DNA of 64,000 nt from Solitalea koreensis (GTDB lineage Bacteria; Bacteroidota; Bacteroidia; Sphingobacteriales; Sphingobacteriaceae). Both the position numbers and the translations under genes were made by a program. This document shows, piece after piece, positions 53,301 through 61,025 of this stretch (positions are counted from its first letter, which is position 1; each line of letters opens with the position of its first letter). The stretch is taken from contig NZ_FXSZ01000006.1 of NCBI RefSeq assembly GCF_900182575.1, positions 58,081 to 122,080 of the forward strand. Reading direction: 5' to 3'. The notes beneath the pieces are model-generated. The model saw only the letters and a program-made list of their open reading frames with translations, made no database searches and was not told where the DNA came from.

Positions 53301-53543
53301 ATGAAAGCTCATTTGCACATCAGTAAAATTGGTCTCTTAGTCAGGGGCTTTACTGCAGTCTTTATTATCGGATTAGCAATCAAATTGTTTTCTGTAATGC
53401 TCGGAAGTCATAATGAATTCGCTGATAAGCTTGGAACAATTGGCCTTTATATTTTTATTGCAGGGGCTGCTGGCTTAATGCTTATTATGATATTTCATGC
53501 AATCATCGGTCAGGGCAAAGATTGGACAGATATGGATAAATAA
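53301..53543 (+). CDS. Small two-span membrane protein
   Basis: The 80-residue protein has two hydrophobic segments: IGLLVRGFTAVFIIGLAIKLFS (about 9-30) and GTIGLYIFIAGAAGLMLIMIF (about 45-65), with a short acidic tail. No family is recognised. The ATG at 53301 is chosen; a TTG six bases upstream is also in frame. It is a single gene, 100 nt after DUF3810, ending at a strong bidirectional hairpin. Confidence 0.7.
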   Translation: MKAHLHISKIGLLVRGFTAVFIIGLAIKLFSVMLGSHNEFADKLGTIGLYIFIAGAAGLMLIMIFHAIIGQGKDWTDMDK

Positions 53544-53570
53544 TTATACATCTATCTATGAATCCGACAA

Positions 53571-53605
53571 AAAATAAAGGCGACCAAGTAGATCGCCTTT
53601 ATTTT
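53571..53605. terminator. Bidirectional terminator
   Basis: A 13-bp stem (AAAATAAAGGCGA / TCGCCTTTATTTT) with a 9-nt loop separates the small membrane protein gene from the convergent transaldolase gene. Confidence 0.8.
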
Positions 53606-53625
53606 TTGTATATTTTTAAAAAAAA

Positions 53626-54297
53626 CTATTTAGCTGGAACTAAATCTGCAGCTTTAGCATGATCGGCAAGGAACTGAGCCAAACCAGAATCAGTTAATGG
53701 GTGTTTTAACAATGCAAGAATTGCTGATAGTGGACCTGTCATAACATCGGCACCAATTTTAGCACAGCTAATAATGTGCATAGGATGACGAACAGATGCA
53801 GCTAAGATTTCAGTTTCGTAACCGTAGTTATCAAAAATAATACGGATATCTTCAATTAGCTGCGTACCATCAGTTGAAATATCATCTAATCTGCCCACAA
53901 ATGGAGAAACATAAGTTGCACCTGCTTTGGCAGCTAATAAAGCCTGACCGGCAGAGAAAATCAAAGTACAATTTGTACGAATACCTTTTTTAGAAAAGTA
54001 TTTCAATGCTTTAATTCCATCTTTGATCATAGGGATCTTAACAACGATCTTTTTATCAATAGCTGCTAATTTCTCGCCTTCAGCGATCATACCTTCATAA
54101 TCAGTAGAAATTACTTCTGCACTTACTTTATCGTCAACGATATCGCAAATTGCTTTGTAATGTGCCATTACATTTTCTTCGCCTGTAATACCTTCTTTAG
54201 CCATCAATGTAGGATTGGTGGTAACACCATCTAAAATGCCTAAATCTTGAGCTTCTTTGATTTGTGCCAGGTTGGCCGTGTCTATGAAAAACTTCAT
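53626..54297 (-). CDS. Fructose-6-phosphate aldolase / small transaldolase
   Basis: The 223-residue TIM-barrel enzyme belongs to the short transaldolase (FSA/MipB) group. It opens KFFIDTANLAQIKEAQDLG and has GVTTNPTLMAKEG, the Schiff-base Lys in KIVVKIPM, and SPFVGRLDDI. It acts on sugar phosphates in the pentose phosphate pathway; whether it is a transaldolase or a fructose-6-phosphate aldolase cannot be told by eye. The ATG at 54297 is used. A longer reading to 54420 would run into the SRP RNA gene and is rejected. Confidence 0.92.
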   Translation of the reverse strand: MKFFIDTANLAQIKEAQDLGILDGVTTNPTLMAKEGITGEENVMAHYKAICDIVDDKVSAEVISTDYEGMIAEGEKLAAIDKKIVVKIPMIKDGIKALKYFSKKGIRTNCTLIFSAGQALLAAKAGATYVSPFVGRLDDISTDGTQLIEDIRIIFDNYGYETEILAASVRHPMHIISCAKIGADVMTGPLSAILALLKHPLTDSGLAQFLADHAKAADLVPAK

Positions 54298-54386
54298 TAT
54301 TTTATTGAGATATGAGATTTGCGTGTTGAGATTCGCGATTTTACTAATTGATTGGTTTGTAATGTAACCGAGAAAAAATAAAAAAT

Positions 54387-54483
54387 GGGCAAGCCCCTTA
54401 TATCGCACCGCTACAACCATCTACCCTTGCTTCCTTCCGAACCTGGGGGAGTTCAATGGGAGCTGGTCGTATAAGACTTACCC
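54387..54483 (-). ncRNA. ffs: Signal recognition particle RNA (small bacterial type, 4.5S)
   Basis: Read on the minus strand, the SRP core is unmistakable: CCCAGGTTCGGAAGGAAGCA (symmetric loop and GGAA tetraloop) in the middle of a hairpin of about 97 nt. The 5' end GGGTAAGTCTTATA pairs with the 3' end TATAAGGGGCTTGCCC. The RNA binds Ffh to target membrane and secreted proteins. A T-rich run follows the 3' end, and a -7 box precedes the 5' end. Confidence 0.95.
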
Positions 54484-54487
54484 GTCA

Positions 54488-54495
54488 CAAAAGTA
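54488..54495 (-). promoter_or_regulatory. Promoter -7 element of ffs
   Basis: On the minus strand TACTTTTG matches TAnnTTTG and lies 4 nt before the mapped 5' end of the SRP RNA, as expected for its transcription start. Confidence 0.7.
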
Positions 54496-54620
54496 CGTTT
54501 TTTTGTGATTTTTGCTAATCTAAATTAAAAAAAATAAAAATTTGTTGTAACTTGATTGGTTGTGAGGTTTTTATCTAGTGAAAACGAAACTGTAAATTAT
54601 TCATTTTAAACTCGTGTAAC

Positions 54621-55280
54621 TTATTTTTCCGACGGATTTTTCTTTTGAGCGATCAATTTTTCGAGGGTTTTCTGAATTCGATCAACACGCGTTTTATCTT
54701 GTTTAGCAGTTAACACCCAAAGCACATACTCTTTTTGGTTCGAATAAGATAGTTTCTCATAGAAATCAAGGGACAAAGCTTGTTGCTCCATGGCTGATTT
54801 TAAATCGGGTGGGAGGGTAATGATTTTATTGTGTACATCAACAAATTCATAATAATCATTTTTAGGAATTTCTGAATTGCAGACGTCCGATTTTTTAACC
54901 AATTCTTTAGGGCGAAACCTTAATGCAGTCCAGGTATCATTAAAAGCAGCAGCAGCAACCGTTCTCAATCCATATTTGGCAGGTTCATTCCAGCCCTGTA
55001 TCATTTCCAAATCTGATTTAATGCCTGAACTTTTCTTAGGATAGATAATCCAAAACACGGTATCAGGCATTAGTGTTTTTGAAACTGAGTCCAACCCATG
55101 ATTAAGTTCAGTGCTGTTTTTAACAAAAAGTAGTATCACATCGGTCTTACCTTCAATATCATGCGAAATATTTACACCTTCGGGCAAAGGTTGTAACAAC
55201 TCAAGATAATTTGCAGGTGCATTTACCAATAAAAGTTGCTTGCCAGGTTTTATAAAGAGCTTTTTAGCTAGCGCATTCAC
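54621..55280 (-). CDS. YdeI/OmpD-associated family protein with DUF3052-like N-terminus
   Basis: The 219-residue protein joins two parts. The N-terminal 130 residues (KLFIKPGKQLLLVNAP, VFWIIYPKKSSG) resemble DUF3052. The C-terminal part (PPDLKSAMEQQALSLDFYEKL, SNQKEYVLWVLTAKQDKTR, VDRIQKTLEKL) matches the YdeI/OmpD-associated domain. Neither has a known reaction. It is probably cytoplasmic. It follows the TrmH-like gene after 3 nt, so they form an operon. Confidence 0.78.
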   Translation of the reverse strand: MNALAKKLFIKPGKQLLLVNAPANYLELLQPLPEGVNISHDIEGKTDVILLFVKNSTELNHGLDSVSKTLMPDTVFWIIYPKKSSGIKSDLEMIQGWNEPAKYGLRTVAAAAFNDTWTALRFRPKELVKKSDVCNSEIPKNDYYEFVDVHNKIITLPPDLKSAMEQQALSLDFYEKLSYSNQKEYVLWVLTAKQDKTRVDRIQKTLEKLIAQKKNPSEK

Positions 55281-55283
55281 AGC

Positions 55284-55814
55284 TTATCCTTGTAACTTGG
55301 TAAAAAAATCCCAGCCAACCATACCCATGCTTACCACAATATTAAAAGAGTGTTTTGTGCCGAATTGAGGAATCTCAATGCAACCATCTACCATTTTCAT
55401 CACAGCTTCGTCCACACCATTTACTTCATTACCGAACACCAGGGCGTATTTTTTATCTTTTTTAGGTTTAAAGTCGAGTAGACTTGTGCTGTTTTCGGCC
55501 TGTTCAATTGCTAAAACGGTATAACCTTCCAGTTGGAGATCAGCAACGGCTTCCTCTGTATTTTTAAAATGAAACCAATCAACTGATTGAGTTGCACCTA
55601 AAGCCGTTTTTTCAATTTCGCGATGAGGAGGTTGTGCCGTAATTCCGCAAAGGTAAATTCCTTCTAAGGCCAAAGCATCAGAGGTTCTGAAAATAGAACC
55701 GACATTATGCATGCTACGAACATTATCAAGTACGACTACAATTGGTAGTTTTTTCTGATCCTTAAATTCTTCAACACTTACACGGTTTAATTCGTCGAGT
55801 TTTAATTTGCGCAT
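55284..55814 (-). CDS. TrmH/SpoU family RNA methyltransferase
   Basis: The 176-residue protein is a SPOUT methylase. It has LDNVRSMHNVGSIFRTSDAL (motif 1), the knotted SAM site ALVFGNEVNGVD (motif 2), and IEIPQFGTKHSFNIVVSMGM (motif 3). It methylates the ribose of a tRNA or rRNA nucleotide; the target cannot be named by eye. The ATG at 55814 (MRKLKLDEL) is preferred to a TTG 21 nt upstream. No extra RNA-binding domain is fused. Confidence 0.9.
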   Translation of the reverse strand: MRKLKLDELNRVSVEEFKDQKKLPIVVVLDNVRSMHNVGSIFRTSDALALEGIYLCGITAQPPHREIEKTALGATQSVDWFHFKNTEEAVADLQLEGYTVLAIEQAENSTSLLDFKPKKDKKYALVFGNEVNGVDEAVMKMVDGCIEIPQFGTKHSFNIVVSMGMVGWDFFTKLQG

Positions 55815-55932
55815 GAGATTATTAAAAAGTTGCAAGTTAAGAAACAGTCTTCAGTTAGCGGTAAACTTAGGCTGTAATCAATATTTAGACTTTGAATGTT
55901 TATTTTATAAAACTTAATCAATTGAAGAAAAC

Positions 55933-56904
55933 TTAGAAGCGGTAATTTATTCCGATGGAGCCATATAGATGATGCTTAGCCTTTTCGGATTCATGGGTGT
56001 TATAATTGTAATGCAGATTGATACCCAATTTGTGGTGTGCATATGTTATTCCAAATTCTTGACTATAAACCCAAGGAACTATATTTTCTCTTATCTCTAA
56101 GCCTTTGGAAGTATTAAACAAGCTACCTTCTATGCTTGCATTATACAGTACGTAATTGATCATCGGTTTGGTGTAAAAGAAGAGTTCAAATTTTCGTGCG
56201 AAATCAGATGTTACTTTATTACTTATTCGTGCATTATAACTTTCACTTTGAAACAATTTTTCTATTGCTCCTAATCGAATCATTAAGCCTGCACCTGCGC
56301 CGTTAAAAGCGGTGCCCAAGTTGGCATATGTATCGGCCGTTAAATCAAATGAACGCTTTTCGCTAGGAGATTTTAAAAGCGGAAAGCTATAAGAACCGCT
56401 CGCATTAATTACCGGCATATTTGATATTTGATACTGCCAACCGTTAGGCTTAGCAAAACCAAATAAAGCATGATAATTTTTTTGAAAACTTTCAGCTCCT
56501 GAAGTAGGCCCGATTACTCCTAAATTAATTGCAATGGAAAGCTTTTGTTCTCTCTTATATAAAAAACTCGTTGCGGCTTTAACAAATAGGTATCCGGCAA
56601 AAGGACGATCAATTTTTTGAGGATCTTTATTTCGAACTGAGTATGCAGTAAAAATTTCCTGACCAATTTCGGCGCTAAAGAGTGTTTTTTCAATTTTAAC
56701 CGAATTATGTTTCAAAGCTGTTTGATAAGCAGCAAATAAGCCATTTGTATAATAACGATCAACTCGTGATAGTGTAAAAACATCATTGTCAACTTTTGTG
56801 CTTATCTGATTTCGAAGACTAATCGTTTGTGAAAAGGAAGTGCGGTTGCATAAACATGCAAATGCCGTAATGATTAAAGTTAATAGTTTCCTTTTTCCTA
56901 TCAT
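55933..56904 (-). CDS. LpxR-like lipid A deacylase family outer membrane protein
   Basis: The 323-residue protein has a signal peptide (about 1-26 from MIGKRK, ending TSFSQ). The LpxR/DUF2219 motif ISTKVDNDVFTLSRVDRYYTNG follows, with its Asn/Asp and Thr, then DRPFAGYLF, GPTSGAESFQKNYHALFG with the catalytic-type His, and a final GSIGINYRF strand. LpxR removes the 3'-acyloxyacyl chain of lipid A at the outer membrane in Salmonella; many Bacteroidota homologs are untested. The ATG at 56904 is chosen over a GTG at 56919. It is divergent from the dioxygenase gene. Confidence 0.85.
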   Translation of the reverse strand: MIGKRKLLTLIITAFACLCNRTSFSQTISLRNQISTKVDNDVFTLSRVDRYYTNGLFAAYQTALKHNSVKIEKTLFSAEIGQEIFTAYSVRNKDPQKIDRPFAGYLFVKAATSFLYKREQKLSIAINLGVIGPTSGAESFQKNYHALFGFAKPNGWQYQISNMPVINASGSYSFPLLKSPSEKRSFDLTADTYANLGTAFNGAGAGLMIRLGAIEKLFQSESYNARISNKVTSDFARKFELFFYTKPMINYVLYNASIEGSLFNTSKGLEIRENIVPWVYSQEFGITYAHHKLGINLHYNYNTHESEKAKHHLYGSIGINYRF

Positions 56905-57020
56905 CTTATTAATTCTCACTAAAAAACTATCCTGATCGTTCTCAATTTAGAGATCATTTTTTTTGGAAAAATATGACTTTTGTTTTTAACATTATGAAAT
57001 TCTTGCTTTTAAATATTATA

Positions 57021-57049
57021 TGTTTAAACATCCAATGTTTATATATTTG
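57021..57049 (+). promoter_or_regulatory. Promoter -7 box and palindrome upstream of the dioxygenase gene
   Basis: TATATTTG at 57042-57049 matches TAnnTTTG. The perfect palindrome TGTTTAAACA (57021-57030) lies between the expected -33 and -7 positions, and TGTTTA repeats at 57036-57041; it could be an operator. Confidence 0.45.
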
Positions 57050-57074
57050 TAGTGAGAACTAATATAGGAGAGTG

Positions 57075-57896
57075 ATGATTTCGTTAAAAAATTGGGTTAC
57101 GCATCTTGAACTGGCTCAAAATAGTTCGCAAATGCCGGTACTCTTTGTTGGTCATGGCAATCCAATGAATGCTGTTGAGGATAATGAATATACACGGGGA
57201 TGGAAATTGATTGGGCAAAAAATGGAAAGGCCCAAAGCTATTCTTGTCATTTCAGCACATTGGTTAACACGAGGGACATTTGTTACTGTTATGCCCAAAC
57301 CAAGAACAATACATGATTTTAGAGGCTTTCCTGATAAGCTTTTTGCAGTTCAGTATCCTGCTCCGGGAAGTCCGGAATTGGCAGAACAAGTAAAACAACA
57401 AATTGAGTTGGCCGAAATAATATTGGATCATGAATGGGGATTAGATCATGGTACTTGGTCGGTTTTAGCCCAAATGTTTCCAAATGCTGATGTTCCTGTA
57501 TTTCAACTTAGTATCGATTATACAAAACCGGCATCTTGGCATTATGAATTGGCAAAGGAATTAACTTTTTTAAGAAGTAAGGGAGTATTAATTATAGGGA
57601 GTGGCAATGTAGTGCATAACCTTCATCTAGCTGATTTTCATGGAGGTTCACCTTACGACTGGGCTTCAGAATTTGATCAGAAAGTGAAAAATATGTTAGC
57701 AGAGGGAGATCACCGTTCATTAATTGAATATGAAAAATTAGGCAAAGAAGCTTTGTTGTCAATTCCAACAACAGAACATTATTTACCACTACTTTATACT
57801 ATCGGTTTGCAGCAGCAAGAAGATCATATTTCTTTTCCAGTAGAAGGAATGGATCTAAAATCAATTTCAATGAGAACAGTTCTATTTAATTCATAA
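57075..57896 (+). CDS. ygiD: Class III extradiol (4,5-DOPA-type) dioxygenase
   Basis: The 273-residue protein matches the YgiD/DODA family, zinc or iron enzymes that cleave catechols. The metal ligands are in LFVGHGNPMNAVEDN and VISAHWLTRG; further motifs are HDFRGFPDKLF, LDHGTWSVL and IGSGNVVHNL. The substrate in Bacteroidota is unknown. An AGGAG at 57066-57070 gives an unusual true Shine-Dalgarno site 4 nt before the ATG at 57075; a GTG at 57072 is too close to it. It stands alone. Confidence 0.9.
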   Translation: MISLKNWVTHLELAQNSSQMPVLFVGHGNPMNAVEDNEYTRGWKLIGQKMERPKAILVISAHWLTRGTFVTVMPKPRTIHDFRGFPDKLFAVQYPAPGSPELAEQVKQQIELAEIILDHEWGLDHGTWSVLAQMFPNADVPVFQLSIDYTKPASWHYELAKELTFLRSKGVLIIGSGNVVHNLHLADFHGGSPYDWASEFDQKVKNMLAEGDHRSLIEYEKLGKEALLSIPTTEHYLPLLYTIGLQQQEDHISFPVEGMDLKSISMRTVLFNS

Positions 57897-57912
57897 GAAC
57901 CTTTCAAAAAGC

Positions 57913-57949
57913 AAAGAGCTCAAGATGTTAAAATGCTTGAGCTTTTTCT
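57913..57949. terminator. Terminator after the dioxygenase gene
   Basis: A stem of AAAGAGCTCAAG paired with CTTGAGCTTTTT, with an 11-nt loop and a T run, separates two convergent genes. Confidence 0.75.
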
Positions 57950-57964
57950 TATATATTCTATGTT

Positions 57965-58897
57965 TTAGCGCAGCGCAATCTGCTTTGTTGATTCTGATTT
58001 AGCTTGCGGATTTCTGACTAAAGTAAAATAAACATAGGTGTTATGCTGAACGCCAAGGGTTGTAGCGGGTATATATTTAAAACTTTTTTTCATAAACTGT
58101 TCAATGTACTTAGCAGTTTCCGGTAATATTGTTTCATACATTGCCAGTAAACCCACATCAAAAGCAGCTAACTCCCCATTTTCACGAACAATGAATTTAC
58201 CGGAATAAGCATGTTGATATTTAGTATTCGAATTAAACTCTTGTACGTTATACTCAATTTCTCTATGGGTGCCCAGAAAACCGTCACTGATAAAGGTAGA
58301 AGTATCTACTGAAACATTACTCACTAAAGGAATTAATCGAGGAAAAGTTTCACCATGAAAACGATACAAAGGGTTGCTCTTACACGAATCGGCTAGTTTT
58401 CGCATAAATAGAGTGTCTATCTTTGAAAGTACTGAAAATTTCTTTTGGTCGATGCTCAGCTTATCATAAGTTACTTTAGGTATAAAAGTCAGATTATGAG
58501 GTTTATTGATTGTATCGCCCTTATTGGGGATGTATTGCAATACCAGGGTGTCAGCTTTAAGAGATATAACCCTATACTTGTATTTATCCCATTGTAACAG
58601 TGAATCAGTACCCAGCAGAATATGGTTAATTTTCTTTTTAGGAATTTTCGAATTGACAAAACCACTGGAATCAATAATTAAATCCCAATCTGCTTTGTAG
58701 CGTTCTCCATAATTGCTGTATAATCCCCCCCAAATATTATTTCGCTTAATTTCAACCCACTCCTTGCCATACAGCATGTTTTGGAATTTAAGCTCCTTTT
58801 TTCTGAATTCTCTTTTGCAACCCAATACGGTCAATAATGCCAATAAGGATAGTAGAGGTATGTTTTTCATACTACCTAAAATAGTATATTTTTTCAT
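57965..58897 (-). CDS. Lipoprotein of unknown function
   Basis: The 310-residue protein has a lipoprotein signal with the lipobox LTVLGC. It can start at 58897, one nt after the preceding stop, or at the in-frame ATG 58870, where MKNIPLLSLLALL makes the cleaner signal. No domain is recognised. The middle part has VISLKADTLVLQYIPNKGD, a calycin-like strand set, and the C-terminal part has HGETFPRLIPLVSNVSV and YAYSGKF-type strands. It directly follows the sulfatase gene and may be cotranscribed with it. Confidence 0.78.
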   Translation of the reverse strand: MKKYTILGSMKNIPLLSLLALLTVLGCKREFRKKELKFQNMLYGKEWVEIKRNNIWGGLYSNYGERYKADWDLIIDSSGFVNSKIPKKKINHILLGTDSLLQWDKYKYRVISLKADTLVLQYIPNKGDTINKPHNLTFIPKVTYDKLSIDQKKFSVLSKIDTLFMRKLADSCKSNPLYRFHGETFPRLIPLVSNVSVDTSTFISDGFLGTHREIEYNVQEFNSNTKYQHAYSGKFIVRENGELAAFDVGLLAMYETILPETAKYIEQFMKKSFKYIPATTLGVQHNTYVYFTLVRNPQAKSESTKQIALR

Positions 58898-58898
58898 A

Positions 58899-60854
58899 CT
58901 ACTTTTTTAAACCGCCATTTTTGAATAAGTAATTGGCTGTTTGGTAATACGAAACTGCTTCTTTAACCAAACTTGGGCTATCTTTAATTGGAGTTTCTTT
59001 ACTGTTATCTGTGATCCATTTATAGGAACTAACACTTTGTTGAGGGCCCAAAACTACTAACGTATCATTTTTCATATACCCTAATTTCTGATAAGTTCCA
59101 ACAAAAGCACGAGCTGTATTAGGGGTAAATTCCAATGCATTTTTACCAAACAAATTGCTGTCGTATTTCCAGCCTAACATTGAAAACAAAGTAGGATACA
59201 GATCAATTTGAGAACAAAGGCTTTTAATTTGCATAGGTTCTGTTTTCGGAATATTCAATATCCAGCAAGGGATATGATACTTAGAAACATTAATTTCATT
59301 TTTACCGGCACTACTTGCGCAATGGTCGGCTACTAAAATGATAATCGTGTTTTTGAACCAAGGCTTTGATTGTATTTTGGAAATAAATTTACGAATGGCA
59401 TAATCGGTGTATTTAACGGCTCCATCACGACCACTTCCGGAAGGGATATCAATACAATTAGCTGGATAAGTATACGGACGATGATTGGAGGTTGTCATAA
59501 CGAAATCAAAAAATGGCTTATTGTTTTTTTGCTTTTCATCTGCATCCCTGATTACAGCATCGTAAATATCTTCATCACAAATTCCCCAGGCATTTTCAAA
59601 ATGAATGTCTTTGTCAGCAATCAAAGTTCGTTTGGCAGTAAACTCATCGCCCATTAAATAACCTCTTCCGCGGTCTATGATATCAAATCCATTGCCCCCG
59701 AAATATTGGTTCATATTATCAAAATAGCCATCACCGCCATAAATAAAACTGCGTGCATATCCTTTTTTTGCAAAAATTTCTCCTACAGTAAATAAATGCG
59801 TGTTATTAGGTCTTCTTACGATGCTGCTTCCCGGCGTAGGAGGGATGGATAAGGATAAAGCTTCCATGCCTCGAACAGTACGTGTTCCGGTTGCATACAT
59901 GTTATTAAAAAATACATTTTTATCGGTTAAGCTATCCAGAAAGGGAGTGATTTTGTTTTTGTTACCAAATTTTGTTAAAAAGTCAGCGCTAAAACTTTCA
60001 ATAGTAATCATGATCACATTTGGCTTTGAGCTGCTATCTCCATTTTCAATACTGCGCTTAATTGAACGGATTTCTTGCCCGTCATATTGAGTGTTTTTGT
60101 CTGCAACTAATTTTCGTACATCATTAAAAGCACTATCAATATCATTTTTTAAATAGAAGGTATCGTAATCAAGTTCGTTGTTTTTAAAAGCTGCACCAAA
60201 TGAGTAAATACCAGCTTTTGTGAGTTCATTATCATACCTGTTTTGACTCCATTCTGCCTGACCGTTATTAAAGATGAAAAGATGCAGGATTGCAAACAGT
60301 ACGAATCCTCCGGTAATTGCAAAACGTGCTGGTATTGAAGTCTTAGATTCAAAAGAACGACGGAAAGAACCTTTTTTAACGGCAATCCATTGTAATAACA
60401 AGGTAAAGGCAACTACTCCACCGATTAAAAGAGGTAAAGGATAAGATTGGTTAATGTTTTGAACAACTTCATAGGTGTAAATCAAATAATCGACCGCGAT
60501 AAAATTAAAGCGACTTCCAAACTCTTCCCAGAAAGTAAACTCCGCAAAAAACGAAAATATGAGGATCAGAGTTGTTAGGAAGAAATAAGTATGTGTGAAT
60601 GCCTTATTAAAGAGAGCATTGTTAAACTTTTGCGGAAGCAGTAGCAAATACAAAGCATAAATTTGGATGAAAAAAGTAGCTACAGCGCCATCGTAGATCA
60701 ATCCTAGTCCAAAGATTTTAATTGTACTTAAAAAGGAAAGTTGAAGATCATTAAAATTCCATACTAATAACGCCAGGCGAACAAGGAACGATAAAATGAC
60801 AGTTTGTATAAAAATATGGATTAACAAACTGTATCTGTTTGAAGCTAATTTCAT
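58899..60854 (-). CDS. LTA synthase-like membrane sulfatase
   Basis: The 651-residue protein has five N-terminal membrane spans (about 10-195) and a periplasmic sulfatase/alkaline phosphatase fold (about 270-620). It begins NVIMITIESFSADFLTKFG and has the nucleophile Thr in NNMYATGTRTVRGMEAL, the metal-site SFIYGGDGYFD, and ILVADHCASS. The family includes lipoteichoic acid synthase and phosphoglycerol or phosphoethanolamine transferases. In this Gram-negative lineage it likely modifies envelope lipids or glycans. A lipoprotein gene follows after 1 nt. Confidence 0.88.
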   Translation of the reverse strand: MKLASNRYSLLIHIFIQTVILSFLVRLALLVWNFNDLQLSFLSTIKIFGLGLIYDGAVATFFIQIYALYLLLLPQKFNNALFNKAFTHTYFFLTTLILIFSFFAEFTFWEEFGSRFNFIAVDYLIYTYEVVQNINQSYPLPLLIGGVVAFTLLLQWIAVKKGSFRRSFESKTSIPARFAITGGFVLFAILHLFIFNNGQAEWSQNRYDNELTKAGIYSFGAAFKNNELDYDTFYLKNDIDSAFNDVRKLVADKNTQYDGQEIRSIKRSIENGDSSSKPNVIMITIESFSADFLTKFGNKNKITPFLDSLTDKNVFFNNMYATGTRTVRGMEALSLSIPPTPGSSIVRRPNNTHLFTVGEIFAKKGYARSFIYGGDGYFDNMNQYFGGNGFDIIDRGRGYLMGDEFTAKRTLIADKDIHFENAWGICDEDIYDAVIRDADEKQKNNKPFFDFVMTTSNHRPYTYPANCIDIPSGSGRDGAVKYTDYAIRKFISKIQSKPWFKNTIIILVADHCASSAGKNEINVSKYHIPCWILNIPKTEPMQIKSLCSQIDLYPTLFSMLGWKYDSNLFGKNALEFTPNTARAFVGTYQKLGYMKNDTLVVLGPQQSVSSYKWITDNSKETPIKDSPSLVKEAVSYYQTANYLFKNGGLKK

Positions 60855-61025
60855 GAAATGGTTTTATGATTTTATTGTTAACCGAATAACAAATTTGTGT
60901 TTAATTATTTGTGAGCGTCAAATATAGAAACCTTATATGGTTTGAGAAAATGAAAAATGTTTATAACTCAACGTTGCTGAACCCGAGCACTCTGCGTATT
61001 TTCGCCGTCTTAAATGATTTAAATT

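Noticed and set aside
54298..54420. A longer N-terminus for the transaldolase gene
   Set aside because: The extra 41 codons overlap the SRP RNA, and family members begin at KFFIDTAN, so the ATG at 54297 is correct.
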